Notes: generated from the sequence alone by a model not told the origin. DNA of 64,000 nt from Bacteroides sp. (GCA_023666705.1 JAMPBO010000015.1:20017-84016); one strand, 5' to 3'. Shown: positions 42,728 to 52,558, numbered from the stretch's first letter. Made by a program: numbers and translations.

Positions 42728-43513
42728 TCATCCCAGTGCAACATCCAAAATCATCATAATGACGAACCCGATGGCAAAGCCTATGGTTCCTATGTTTGAA
42801 TGTTCCCCTGCTGCGGACTCAGGTATCAGCTCCTCCACCACCACATATATCATTGCACCAGCTGCAAATGCAAGCAGATACGGCATTACGCCCATAAAAT
42901 AGTGGGAAAGCCACAGTGTCAGCAAGGCACCGATTGGCTCCACGATTCCTGAGAGTGTGCCGTAGAGCAGTGCTTTTCCTTTTCCAACGCCTGATGCACA
43001 AAGCGGCATGGAAACGATTGCACCCTCAGGGAAATTCTGAACGGCAATTCCGATTGTAAGTGCCATGGCACCCATAAACGTAATGGTACTGTCACTGGCG
43101 GCAACACCCGCAAACGTAATTCCTACAGCCATGCCCTCCGGTATATTGTGCAGGGTGACTGCAAAAATAAGCATGGTAGATTTTGAAAGGGACGTTTTGG
43201 GTCCCTCCGCCTTATCTTCATTTACATGTAAATGTGGTATAACCATATCAAGAAGTAAAATAAACAGCACTCCAAGCATAAATCCTACAGCGGCAGGTAC
43301 AAATGCCAGCTTTTTCATACCATTTTCTTCTGACATTTCGATAGCCGGAATCAGGAGTGACCAAACCGAAGCAGCAATCATAATTCCGCCTGCAAAGCCC
43401 GACAGAGCTTTTTGAACCTTAATATTCAGATTATCCTTCATAAAAAGAACCGTACATGCTCCTAAGGCCGTGCCGATAAACGGAATCCAAAGTGCGAGCA
43501 TAGTTTCTTTCAT
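42728..43513 (-). CDS. ZIP family metal transporter
   Basis: A 261-residue, eight-helix metal importer or exporter of the ZIP family, like the bacterial ZupT/gufA group. Helix 4 carries the metal-binding HNIPEGMAVG and helix 5 carries NFPEGAIVS, the two diagnostic motifs; a VIPHLHVNEDKAEG His-containing loop lies before them. The ATG at 43511-43513 has GGGAGGA upstream. It is convergent with the DtxR-family gene and lies near the feo operon, so Zn, Fe or Mn are plausible substrates; the true one is unknown. Confidence 0.92.
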   Translation of the reverse strand: MKETMLALWIPFIGTALGACTVLFMKDNLNIKVQKALSGFAGGIMIAASVWSLLIPAIEMSEENGMKKLAFVPAAVGFMLGVLFILLLDMVIPHLHVNEDKAEGPKTSLSKSTMLIFAVTLHNIPEGMAVGITFAGVAASDSTITFMGAMALTIGIAVQNFPEGAIVSMPLCASGVGKGKALLYGTLSGIVEPIGALLTLWLSHYFMGVMPYLLAFAAGAMIYVVVEELIPESAAGEHSNIGTIGFAIGFVIMMILDVALG

Positions 43514-43569
43514 AAGCTTCCTCCCTACAGTTACTGTATTCATCATATAAGCTTTTGTTACATATTCCG

Positions 43570-45315
43570 CTATCTTGATGATGCATACAGCTTTCCTGTA
43601 TAATATTCATTTGCCTCAATCATTCTTGTCTTCATGTCCTTTTTATTTTTGTACATAAATGCATCTGCTAAATGCCATATTTCTGACATTGTTTTTTCCC
43701 TGCTGGATTCGTTGTATGTGGCAAAGCCCGATGCAATACTGATTCTGAACTTTTTGTCAGGATTTGCATTGTGCTCCGCAATGGCAGACTCAAAATGCTT
43801 CATGCCCTCCTTGTACTGTGCCATAGGCATATTTCCCGTTATGATGACAACAAACTCATCGCCGCCCACTCTGTAGCAGGTTCCACCGAGTCCGGAAAAA
43901 GACTCATTAATTATGGTTGCACCCTTCATAATAAGCTCGTCTCCTACCGTGTGTCCCATTTTGTCATTTATGTATTTCAGGTCGTTTACGTCAAACATGA
44001 CAAACAAGATTTCATTGACGTAATTTTTATTTTCCTCAAGCTCCGCAAGCCGTTCCTTGAATAGGGTTCTGTTTCCCACTCCCGTAAGTCCGTCCTTATA
44101 GGCAAGCTGGCTTATCATTTCCGAACGTGCACCAAGCTTCACGACATTTATGGTTTTCTCTAAGCTTGAACCGCCAAAGCATATCATAAATATAATAAGT
44201 CCGATTCTGACACAAAGAGCATTGTCGTCAGATGCAAACACGTAATACCTTACGATATCCATACCTGCCGATAGTAAAATTGCACCAAGCCCGATAAAAC
44301 GGAATATTTTAAATATCAGTTTTGATTCCCGCTTTTCTCCCTTTTTGTTTCTCTTAATAATGGATGCAAGCATTACTGCTGACGAGATAACCAGCATGAC
44401 ATGGGTTGTAACAAGCGTCTCGTGAAAATCATAAATTTGCAGCATGTGGAGTCCGAAGCAGACCATAAACTGAAGGAATGAGAGAACGCACAAAATTCCC
44501 TTTACATGCTTGAAACCAAGCCCGAATGCTTTGTCAAAATAAAGCACCATTGGAATATTAACCAGCATCAGCGTGCAGCACGACACCGTCTGTACCAAGC
44601 GGCTGTCACCGTAAAATATCTGGAACAGACCTGTCTCAAGCAGACACCATACTGCTATGCTCACGGAGCAAAAACCCAAATACATAAGCTCATGGTTCTT
44701 TTCCCTGCGGATGTTAAGCGGTATATCTGCTACCATGAGCAAAAGTCCTATAAAGAGCAGAAACATGCTTGTAACAAATCCCACAAGCCTTGATTTTATG
44801 AACGTAAGAGCGACTCCTCCATCGTTTCCTATGTACATGCTGTCAATACGGCTCTTTGCAGTATCATAGACAGTTGTAATCTTAATCTGGACAGTTTTCC
44901 CTGCATCTTCAACGCTAAGGGGCACATAATTGTGTCTGTTTCCCGATGACTTATTGTAACCGCTGCTTTTCGGAATTTCAGGCTCATATCTGAGCGTTCC
45001 ATCCACATATACCTTATAAAAAATATTTTTTGTCCGGAAACATAATGACATGCCCTCCGAAAGCTCTGGCGGCAGCACATGATATATACTAAACTGCCTA
45101 CCTGTTACGACACCGCTGTTTTCATTCAGATGTGCCAAATCCGCCGCTTCCCCATTTTCAAGGGTCCATCCCTCATCAAATAGAACCGTGCCATCCGAAA
45201 GTTCCTCCGTCGGCGACACCCCATCATACTTAACCGCCATATTGACAATCAAGATAATCAATGCAATTGCCATAAAAGCATACATAAGATTATACAGCTT
45301 ACTTCTCTTATCCAT
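43570..45315 (-). CDS. Membrane diguanylate cyclase with 7TM-DISM sensor
   Basis: A 581-residue GGDEF protein. The first membrane helix (about 8-27) is followed by an external sensory domain (about 35-180, DISM-like jelly-roll character) and seven further helices to about residue 385. The C-terminal diguanylate cyclase (about 410-565) has DGLTGVGNR, FDVNDLKYIND and an intact GGDEF. It should make cyclic-di-GMP in answer to an external ligand. The typical RxxD inhibitory site was not seen just before GGDEF. It lies 4 bases after the hybrid kinase gene on the same strand, so they are co-transcribed. Confidence 0.92.
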   Translation of the reverse strand: MDKRSKLYNLMYAFMAIALIILIVNMAVKYDGVSPTEELSDGTVLFDEGWTLENGEAADLAHLNENSGVVTGRQFSIYHVLPPELSEGMSLCFRTKNIFYKVYVDGTLRYEPEIPKSSGYNKSSGNRHNYVPLSVEDAGKTVQIKITTVYDTAKSRIDSMYIGNDGGVALTFIKSRLVGFVTSMFLLFIGLLLMVADIPLNIRREKNHELMYLGFCSVSIAVWCLLETGLFQIFYGDSRLVQTVSCCTLMLVNIPMVLYFDKAFGLGFKHVKGILCVLSFLQFMVCFGLHMLQIYDFHETLVTTHVMLVISSAVMLASIIKRNKKGEKRESKLIFKIFRFIGLGAILLSAGMDIVRYYVFASDDNALCVRIGLIIFMICFGGSSLEKTINVVKLGARSEMISQLAYKDGLTGVGNRTLFKERLAELEENKNYVNEILFVMFDVNDLKYINDKMGHTVGDELIMKGATIINESFSGLGGTCYRVGGDEFVVIITGNMPMAQYKEGMKHFESAIAEHNANPDKKFRISIASGFATYNESSREKTMSEIWHLADAFMYKNKKDMKTRMIEANEYYTGKLYASSR

Positions 45316-45319
45316 TCAA

Positions 45320-47422
45320 CTATTTTCCTTTTATTTTATTTGAAATAAGAACACTTTCCATAACCTCGAACAAATTTTGCATATTGAGCGGCTTTGCCAC
45401 ATGTGCATTCATTCCTGCCTCGCGTGACCGCTGAAAATCTTCAGCAAACGCATTTGCAGATAATGCCACGATAGGAATTTGTGCCAGCTCCTGATTTTCC
45501 AGCTTGCGGATTTGTCTTGTCGTCTCATATCCGTCCATCACAGGCATCTGTATATCCATCAGTATCATGGAAAAATGACCCGGTGCGGAGTTCTTTAATT
45601 TTTCCAGCACGATGCTTCCATTTTCAGCCGACTCAACTGTATAACCGCTGTCTCCAAGAAGCTCCTCCACAATTTCACGGTTAATTTCGTTATCCTCAGC
45701 CAAGAGGATACAAATTTCATCCGATGGCGGCATTTGTCCCCCGCCCTGCTTTTCGGCAGTCTGTTCCTCCACTGCATGCTCCTCCTGAAGCCTTAACAGC
45801 ATGGTAACGGTAAAACAGCTTCCCTCACCCCGCTTACTCTTGATTTCTATATCTCCATCAAGCATATCTATAATATTTTTTACAAGGGAAAGACCAAGTC
45901 CCGGTCCTAATACTCCACTTTTCGTAGTGTTGTTTTCCCTTGCAAACGGCTCATATATTTTGTCTATAAAACGTTCCGAAATACCACAGCCGTTATCCTC
46001 CACGACAAACCGGTACTGCCTGTAGCCCTTAAGGTATATATCGTTTTCCGTAATTGTAAGCTTCACGTTTCCGCCAACGTCAGTATACTTGACTGCATTA
46101 TCCAAAAGCTGGTATAACACCTCTTTGATTCTCATAAAATCGGATATGACATTGCTATTTTTTAAGCCCGACTTGTCTATCACCAATTTTGTCTTCTTCG
46201 CCTTAATCTGGTTTCTCAGTATTTTGGTCACCTCATCTAAAAGCTCCTCCATGTCGAATGCTTCATTTGTCAGGCTGACCTCCCCTGATTCCATCCTTGT
46301 CACCTCAAGGGATTCATTTACAATGGAAAGAAGCTGTTGTCCCGAATTGGCTATTTTTTCAATGTAATCCTCCACCCTGCCGCTGTCCTTTAAATGCTTT
46401 TTAATCAGTTCGGCATAACCGATAATGGCATTTAACGGTGTTCTGATATCGTGGGACATGTTTGACAAAAAAGTTTCCCTTGCCACACTTGCAACCTTTG
46501 CCTGCTGCAGTGCCGAACGAAGTAAATGCTGCCGTTCCACCTGCTCCATCATATTCTTTGCAATCGCCAAAGCCGTAACGTCACCCGTGTGCTCATTTTC
46601 GCCCAGCAAATAAGCGTAACGCACCAGCTTCCGTCTGCCATGGGCATCCGTCATCCAGCAATCATAAATCTGCTCCATCTCACCCTTTTGATAACAATTT
46701 ATCAGCCGTTCCCTGTTAAAAAACTGATAGTAAGCATCCACTTCCTCATTGTCTACATGCCTACCCTGATACACGATACACTCGGAATATTTTTTGAAGG
46801 ATTTCATACCCATAAGCTTTATCAAATCCTCGTTGTTTTCCTCATCCAAATGAATGGAATTTGTAAGAATAATATCCTTTGTCAGATTAATTTCGTAAAA
46901 TGCGACTGCCTCCGATAAAATGGCCTTTCTGTACTGCCGCTCCTTTGTATACGCGTTCCACAGATAGTCATTTAATTTTTCCAGTCTGTCCATCCGCTGC
47001 TGAAGCCGTTCCGTTGCATCTTCGACAAATACATAAAATATCTCACCATAGACATCAGTATGTACAAAATGACCGTAATCCTCAAGCCAACGTATCGTTC
47101 CGTCCTTTTGTATGATACGGTATTCAACATAATCCAAGTCATAGCTGCTGTTTTCTATTTGAAGCTCAATGCTCTTTTGGACGTTCTCGTAATCTTCTGG
47201 ATGTACAAGTCCCTTGAAAGTGTTCCCTGTCAGTTCTTCAAATTCTTTTCTTGTATCGCACCCGAAAATACGGAGCATTGACTTATTAAGGTAGATAAGC
47301 TCGCCATCACCATCGGCATGATAAATAAAAAAACCTCCCGGCATACCATCAGAAATCTGCTCCAGGATAGGAATTGTCTGTTCATTTAAGTCAAGCTTCA
47401 CATCATATTTTGCCCTTGCCAT
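45320..47422 (-). CDS. Cytoplasmic hybrid sensor histidine kinase (PAS-HisKA-HATPase-REC)
   Basis: A 700-residue soluble hybrid kinase. It has an N-terminal PAS domain (about 22-140), a second, weakly PAS-like region (about 165-300), HisKA with SHDIRTPLNAI (phosphoacceptor His near residue 330), the ATPase domain (DNAVKYTD, VEDNGCGI, GLGLSLV) and a C-terminal receiver domain with the phospho-Asp in LMDIQMPVMDG. No membrane helix is present, so it senses an internal signal. No Hpt or output domain gene lies close by. The ATG at 47420-47422 has GGAGGG six bases upstream. It is co-transcribed with the diguanylate cyclase downstream and diverges from the cyclic-nucleotide-binding gene. Confidence 0.93.
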   Translation of the reverse strand: MARAKYDVKLDLNEQTIPILEQISDGMPGGFFIYHADGDGELIYLNKSMLRIFGCDTRKEFEELTGNTFKGLVHPEDYENVQKSIELQIENSSYDLDYVEYRIIQKDGTIRWLEDYGHFVHTDVYGEIFYVFVEDATERLQQRMDRLEKLNDYLWNAYTKERQYRKAILSEAVAFYEINLTKDIILTNSIHLDEENNEDLIKLMGMKSFKKYSECIVYQGRHVDNEEVDAYYQFFNRERLINCYQKGEMEQIYDCWMTDAHGRRKLVRYAYLLGENEHTGDVTALAIAKNMMEQVERQHLLRSALQQAKVASVARETFLSNMSHDIRTPLNAIIGYAELIKKHLKDSGRVEDYIEKIANSGQQLLSIVNESLEVTRMESGEVSLTNEAFDMEELLDEVTKILRNQIKAKKTKLVIDKSGLKNSNVISDFMRIKEVLYQLLDNAVKYTDVGGNVKLTITENDIYLKGYRQYRFVVEDNGCGISERFIDKIYEPFARENNTTKSGVLGPGLGLSLVKNIIDMLDGDIEIKSKRGEGSCFTVTMLLRLQEEHAVEEQTAEKQGGGQMPPSDEICILLAEDNEINREIVEELLGDSGYTVESAENGSIVLEKLKNSAPGHFSMILMDIQMPVMDGYETTRQIRKLENQELAQIPIVALSANAFAEDFQRSREAGMNAHVAKPLNMQNLFEVMESVLISNKIKGK

Positions 47423-47520
47423 GTGTGTCCCTCCTAGCATATTGGGTTATGAAACAGTCACGCCCTTAAAACTTATACTGAATTTTTGAAATCTTTTAAT
47501 TAATTATAAAAACTTTGCTA

Positions 47521-47548
47521 TTGAAAAGCAAGTTTTTTTTGTTATACT
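47521..47548 (+). promoter_or_regulatory. Promoter of the 756-residue protein
   Basis: TTGAAA (47521-47526) and TATACT (47543-47548) with a 16-base spacer; AAGGAGGTG is the ribosome site for the GTG start. Confidence 0.5.
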
Positions 47549-47581
47549 ATACAAAGGAAGATACACCAAGGAGGTGTTATT

Positions 47582-49852
47582 GTGGAAATAATGAAATTTA
47601 AACACGATGAGGTTATCGCCGAAAAAAATGACAAGGTCGTTTACTGGTACCTCATCCAGGAGGGAACCGTAATACAAAAGCTCGGTTCTTCAACCATCAC
47701 TTTAGAAAAAAATGCAATTATCGGAATTCTGGAAAAGGATATGTTTTTGTGTGATTACATAGCGGGCGAGGACGCCGTACTTGCTGCATTTGTGTGCAGA
47801 AATGACACAGATTTAAAAAATCTGCTTACACGTCAGGAAAAAATCCGCAATGTATTTTTGAGAACTGCCATTTGGCAAAGGCATCAGATGTTAAAGCTAT
47901 ACTCTGACCTTTCAAATAAAACCCGCCAATTTCACATGTTCGTAGAATCACTTTTCGATGACTACAAAACCTTATGTGCAAAATATAAGATTGAAATAAG
48001 CCCGTTTCCAAGAATAAATCTGTTCAATTCCCTTGAAATGAGACATAAAGCAGAGGTATGGGAAATCAACAACAGCACAAGCATTGCAACAAAGTACATG
48101 CAGGAGTATCTGCAGCTTATGGGCAAGGATGACAGCCTCACGGTCGGCGTCATTATGGAAACAGCAGCCCAGATGCGGAGATTTGCACTTGGTATTGGTG
48201 AGATGGACTCCTATCTTGCCTACAATAAGGACATTTTAATCAGTGACACAAGAAATGACCTTTTTGCACTCCTGTTTGACTTATCCATTAAGACCTATGC
48301 AAAGAAGTACGACATTGAGCCGATTAAAAAGGACCTTGACTTAATTGCAAATGTGGCACTAAAGCTTGATATTTACAATAACAATATTCTCACAAGACGC
48401 ATTAACGAATTTAAGAACTATGACTACTCCGCAGCACTGACGGAAGCTAATGCATTACAAAGCAGCACGCGGAAGGAAATCGACATTATGACAGAGGACT
48501 GCCTCACGCATATTTTATCCTATGCAGGTCTGAACGATACCGAGATGGATCAATCCATTGAGGTGATTGAAGCTTATCTCAAGCTTCCTGACAAGTATTC
48601 TACCGACAAAGAGGTTCATGCCTTAAGACGAAATGTAACAACCATATTCTATGACGTTTATCACAAGGTATTCATGCGTGCCGTAAAGAATGAGCAGACA
48701 CTCACGCCTGTCCTTGAAATGTTTTTGAACTTCGGCTTTATGGATGTTGCATTTGTCGGTGAAGAAAATGCCATGAAGCTCTACGATTTGGCGGCTCACC
48801 TTGACATATGCCGCTCCACACACATTTACACCATTTATGAGTGGTTGAAATGCATTTACAGAGGGGAAAAGAATACCTCCAAAAATGAATTTGACATGGA
48901 CTACATAACAGACGTAGCAGAAATGTACAGACGCCACAAAATAACAAAGGAGGAGTTTGACGCTTATAAGGATGACAGGGAGCGTATGGTTGACTTTGAA
49001 ATTAAGAACATGTTCGCCTCCGTGAATAAGCAGACCTACGGACGAATCACAACCTTCTGCCCTATTTTGTGTGAGACTGATCTGATGAACTCCGTTGACA
49101 AAATGCTTGTCACTGCAGATAAGCTTGAGGACTCATTAAATGCAATCCGAAAGGTTGACTTCTCCATATTTTACAGGGAAATCATGTTCTCTGACCCTGA
49201 CAAGGGAATTAACTGTGAGAAGATAATGAAAGAGGTTCTCCCAGATATTGTTTTGATGCCTAATGCAGGAAGCCGGAGCACCATGTGGCAGGAAACCTCA
49301 GGCGTCAAGAGCGACACTCCGGGCAGATTCATGTTCCCAATTTTTACCATGTCGGATGTCAATGAGTTAATGATACATGTACTTGGTGCGTTCCGTTGGG
49401 AAATGTGCCGAAAGCTTCAGGGTGTGCATTGGAACGACATACGTGACAAGTCCCTGACAGCAGAATACTGCTCCTACATCCAGTTCTACCGCAAGAACAA
49501 CGAGCTTTCCCCTGATGCAAAGGAGAAAATCAAGCTCGCACTTGCACGTGCGAAGAATAATTACAAGGATGTATTTGTGGGCGATTATGCAAACTGGATT
49601 AACTACGAATCGAAGGGAAGCTTCCGTCTCAACAAAATTGCAAGAGACATTTTAGTACGCTACTGTCCTTTTGAAAAAGCAGTCAGAAGCGAGCTTAAGG
49701 AAAACCCGATTTACCACGCATCCATAACGCAGTATGAAACCCAGAACGCCAAGACACTACGCCGCTATCAGGCAGTATGTGATAAATACGTAAAGGCAGG
49801 CGGTGAAATGACCGAAGATTTGAAGGACAACCTGTTATTCTACCAGATGTAA
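47582..49852 (+). CDS. 756-residue protein with N-terminal cyclic-nucleotide-binding-like domain
   Basis: Function unknown. The first 100 residues resemble a CRP/CAP-type cyclic-nucleotide-binding barrel (WYLIQEGTVIQKLGSS, KNAIIGILEKDMF, DAVLAAF), but the conserved phosphate-binding cassette is weak, so a nucleotide ligand is not assured. No helix-turn-helix follows. The remaining 650 residues are large, mainly helical and soluble, and match no family I know; the C-terminal region (about 560-740) is rich in aromatic and acidic residues (TMWQETSG, FPIFTMSDVNEL). GTG start with GGAGG seven bases upstream; the ATG nine bases later is less well spaced. Neighbours are signalling genes (hybrid kinase, diguanylate cyclase, chemoreceptor), which suggests a second-messenger effector. 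Confidence 0.75.
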   Translation: MEIMKFKHDEVIAEKNDKVVYWYLIQEGTVIQKLGSSTITLEKNAIIGILEKDMFLCDYIAGEDAVLAAFVCRNDTDLKNLLTRQEKIRNVFLRTAIWQRHQMLKLYSDLSNKTRQFHMFVESLFDDYKTLCAKYKIEISPFPRINLFNSLEMRHKAEVWEINNSTSIATKYMQEYLQLMGKDDSLTVGVIMETAAQMRRFALGIGEMDSYLAYNKDILISDTRNDLFALLFDLSIKTYAKKYDIEPIKKDLDLIANVALKLDIYNNNILTRRINEFKNYDYSAALTEANALQSSTRKEIDIMTEDCLTHILSYAGLNDTEMDQSIEVIEAYLKLPDKYSTDKEVHALRRNVTTIFYDVYHKVFMRAVKNEQTLTPVLEMFLNFGFMDVAFVGEENAMKLYDLAAHLDICRSTHIYTIYEWLKCIYRGEKNTSKNEFDMDYITDVAEMYRRHKITKEEFDAYKDDRERMVDFEIKNMFASVNKQTYGRITTFCPILCETDLMNSVDKMLVTADKLEDSLNAIRKVDFSIFYREIMFSDPDKGINCEKIMKEVLPDIVLMPNAGSRSTMWQETSGVKSDTPGRFMFPIFTMSDVNELMIHVLGAFRWEMCRKLQGVHWNDIRDKSLTAEYCSYIQFYRKNNELSPDAKEKIKLALARAKNNYKDVFVGDYANWINYESKGSFRLNKIARDILVRYCPFEKAVRSELKENPIYHASITQYETQNAKTLRRYQAVCDKYVKAGGEMTEDLKDNLLFYQM

Positions 49853-49944
49853 AGCAACAGACAAATATTTAGAAATATGTTACATTGTTATTTATAAAAT
49901 TAGGGTGAGCACAAGAGAATTTTATATGAAAGGAACACGGGGAA

Positions 49945-51639
49945 ATGAAGATGAAATCAAAAATTCTGACCATGGTAATCATACCGCTTTTTCTGTTAGG
50001 TGTGGTTACCATCGTAGTCAGTAACCTTCGTATCAGCAATGTGGTAACATCCAGTATCAAAAATGGGTTACGGGGAGCTGCTGTTTCCACCCGGGATACG
50101 ATTACATATCTGGATGACGGTGACTTGCATGTGGACGAAAACGGAAATCTCTACAAGGGTGAGACAAACATTACGGAAAACAATCAGATTGCAGACCATA
50201 TCAAGGATGCAACCCAAATGGATATCACGGTTTTTTATGGGGATATTCGTTACATGACATCCATTTGTAAGGAGGACGGCAGCCGCGTGCTTGGTACAAA
50301 GGCAGGCGAAGCCGTAATCAAAGCAGTTCTGGAAAAGGGCGAGGATTATTTTTCAACGGATGTAGATATTTTAGGTCAGAAATATTACGGCTATTATGTT
50401 CCTCTGTACGAAGGCGATGAAATCGTAGGTATGATTTTTGCCGGAATGCCGCAAAAGAATGCAAAAGCACAGATTATGCAGATTATCTCAACCATAATCG
50501 GTATCATTGCAGTAATGAGCATTATTTGTGTCGTTCTTCTGATTCTGGAAATCACAAAGCTGGTCCGTGCACTGCACAAAGGCTCTGAAGCATTGGATTT
50601 GGTAGCAGAAGGACAGTTAAACATTGAATTGGATGAAACTGTAGTCCAAAGACCGGACGAGATTGGTCAGATTACCCGTGCAATTGCAAAGCTGAAGGAT
50701 AGCCAGACAGCAATCATTCAGACGATGAAGGAGCAAAGTGATTCCCTGAACACTTCATCGGAGTACCTGACAGAAAAGACGTCAGAAGCAACAACTGCGG
50801 TGTCACAAGTGGAGAAAGCCGTTGAGGAGGTCGCACAGGGTGCTACCAATCAGGCAAAGGAGACGCAGACTGCTACCGATAATGTAATTTATATGGGTGA
50901 CATGGTCGAAGAAACCGCCAAAGAGGTTGAGGCAATGTACAAAAATACCCAGACAATGCAGACCTTAGGACAGGAGGCATTTGATACCTTACATGAGCTT
51001 AAAGATATTAATGGACAGGCAACCGAATCCATTCAGGTAATTTATGAGCAGACAAATATGACAAATGAATCTGCCCAAAAGATTAAGGATGCAACCAGCC
51101 TGATTACGGCAATTGCATCCGAGACAAACCTGTTATCCTTAAATGCATCCATCGAAGCAGCACGGGCAGGTGAACAAGGCAGAGGCTTTGCTGTTGTGGC
51201 AACCCAGATTCAACAGCTGGCAGAACAGTCGGATGCTTCGGCACAGCAGATTGAAGAAATTATCTCCTACTTAATCAGTGACTCGGATAAGGCTGTACAG
51301 ACTATGGATGTCGTAAAGGATATCATGAATAAACAAAATGAACATATGGTGCAAATGAATGAACGGTTCCGAAAGGTCATTATGGGAATTGAGGAATCCT
51401 TGAAATCCATGGACCGTATTTCAGAAAAAACAAAGAACCTGGATACAGCAAGAGTAAATGTGGTTGACACCGTCCAGAGCCTGACTGCGATTGCAGAAGA
51501 AAATGCCGCCAGCACGGAAGAAACCTTTGCATCCATGATAGAAATCGGCAGTATTATTACAAACATTACATCCAAAGCGGATGAATTAAAACAAATAGCA
51601 AGCGAGATTGACGAGAGCATGGAAATGTTTAGTCTGTAG
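49945..51639 (+). CDS. Methyl-accepting chemotaxis protein with external Cache-type sensor
   Basis: A 564-residue chemoreceptor. Helix 1 (about 7-30), an external single-Cache-like domain (about 35-170; VFYGDIRYMTSICKEDGSR, VPLYEGDEIVGMIFAG), helix 2 (about 178-204), HAMP, and a cytoplasmic coiled-coil signalling domain are seen. The hairpin tip reads ETNLLSLNASIEAARAGEQG, which binds CheW and CheA. The Cache domain resembles those for dicarboxylates, amines or citrate-like ligands. The ATG at 49945 lies near CGGGG; a second ATG six bases later is possible. No other che genes are in the window. It ends at the start of the long palindrome. Confidence 0.93.
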   Translation: MKMKSKILTMVIIPLFLLGVVTIVVSNLRISNVVTSSIKNGLRGAAVSTRDTITYLDDGDLHVDENGNLYKGETNITENNQIADHIKDATQMDITVFYGDIRYMTSICKEDGSRVLGTKAGEAVIKAVLEKGEDYFSTDVDILGQKYYGYYVPLYEGDEIVGMIFAGMPQKNAKAQIMQIISTIIGIIAVMSIICVVLLILEITKLVRALHKGSEALDLVAEGQLNIELDETVVQRPDEIGQITRAIAKLKDSQTAIIQTMKEQSDSLNTSSEYLTEKTSEATTAVSQVEKAVEEVAQGATNQAKETQTATDNVIYMGDMVEETAKEVEAMYKNTQTMQTLGQEAFDTLHELKDINGQATESIQVIYEQTNMTNESAQKIKDATSLITAIASETNLLSLNASIEAARAGEQGRGFAVVATQIQQLAEQSDASAQQIEEIISYLISDSDKAVQTMDVVKDIMNKQNEHMVQMNERFRKVIMGIEESLKSMDRISEKTKNLDTARVNVVDTVQSLTAIAEENAASTEETFASMIEIGSIITNITSKADELKQIASEIDESMEMFSL

Positions 51640-51640
51640 A

Positions 51641-52168
51641 AAAAAAGGGCTGTCGCAGTAAGGATTTAGGATATACTAAAATTACCCGTGACAAGCCCTT
51701 TTTTATTTTGTATTTTTATAATTACCGGCTATCTTTAGCATATTGATATTTTGTCTTTTCTATTATGTGGGGCACGGACTGTTGTTTGAGTACGCAGCCT
51801 TATGTTGCCAACCGATATGTGTATTTTGAATTGCAACTTTTAAGACCGCAAGAATACCTCACATTTGATATTTGCGATATTTGATTACATGCTGCTTAAG
51901 CGAAACTCGCTTCGCTCAGACATCGCTACGCAGCATGTTCCATCGCAAATATCAAATGTAGGTATTCTAAACGGTCTTGTTGTCAAATTCAAAATACACA
52001 TATCGGTTGGCAACATGGCTGTGTACGAGTTCAAGGAAGTGCCCCACAAGTCGTAATAGAAAAGCAAAATATCTTAATATGCTTAGATAGCATAGGTTAT
52101 AAAAATACAAAATAAAAGAGGGCTTGTCACATGTGTACCTTAAATCCTTACTGCGACAGCCCTTTTTA
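51641..52168. repeat. Long imperfect palindrome between convergent genes
   Basis: About 528 bases between the chemoreceptor and the thioesterase fold into one hairpin with arms near 250 bases. The outer 27 bases at each end are exact complements, containing AAAGGGCTGTCGCAGTAAGG. Further inward, a match runs through GTATTTTTATAA, TTAGCATATT, GTGGGGCAC and AAATTCAAAATACAC, and the centre is the CATGCTGC/GCAGCATG stem at 51889-51939. Each end is also a small terminator hairpin (51645-51703 and 52115-52168). No coding region was found. It likely ends both transcripts and may form a long double-stranded RNA. Confidence 0.85.
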
Positions 52169-52558
52169 TTTCAGCACATAAAAGGAGTAGGTTGCCTCGG
52201 CAACCTGTACTCCTTCTGATGTTGTGACGTCTACATGATAGACGGCAACTTTATTTCCGTGTCTGACTACCCTTGCCTCAGCGATAAGGGTTCCCCTGTT
52301 TGGAGCTACCTTCAGGAAGTTCATGTGGCTGTCAAGCGTAACAACCGTTTCACTTTTGGTCAGTGCCGCACTTCCTCCTATGGTATCTGCAAGGGCATAT
52401 ATGCACCCTCCGTGCACGGTTCCGTAAGGATTGCATGTCTTTTCGTTCAGTGGCATTTCACCCCTGCAGTATCCGTCATCCAGCTTTGTTATCTCCATGC
52501 CAAGTGTAGGTATCAGTCCTGATTTTTTAACACTTTCTTTGATTTCATCGTAATTCAT
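52166..52558 (-). CDS. PaaI/YbgC-type hotdog thioesterase
   Basis: A 130-residue acyl-CoA thioesterase-like protein of the PaaI group. The motif NPYGTVHGGCIYALADT holds the catalytic region and hotdog helix; the strand LDSHMNFLK follows. It probably hydrolyses a small or aromatic acyl-CoA and works as a tetramer. The ATG at 52556-52558 has GGAG six bases upstream; a GTG start four codons earlier would overlap that site. It lies 31 bases after TrpB2 and next to the palindrome that terminates the transcript. Confidence 0.88.
   Translation of the reverse strand: MNYDEIKESVKKSGLIPTLGMEITKLDDGYCRGEMPLNEKTCNPYGTVHGGCIYALADTIGGSAALTKSETVVTLDSHMNFLKVAPNRGTLIAEARVVRHGNKVAVYHVDVTTSEGVQVAEATYSFYVLK

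Noticed and set aside
51641..52168. Palindrome considered as an insertion sequence remnant
   Set aside because: No transposase fragment in any frame; the two arms explain the whole length.
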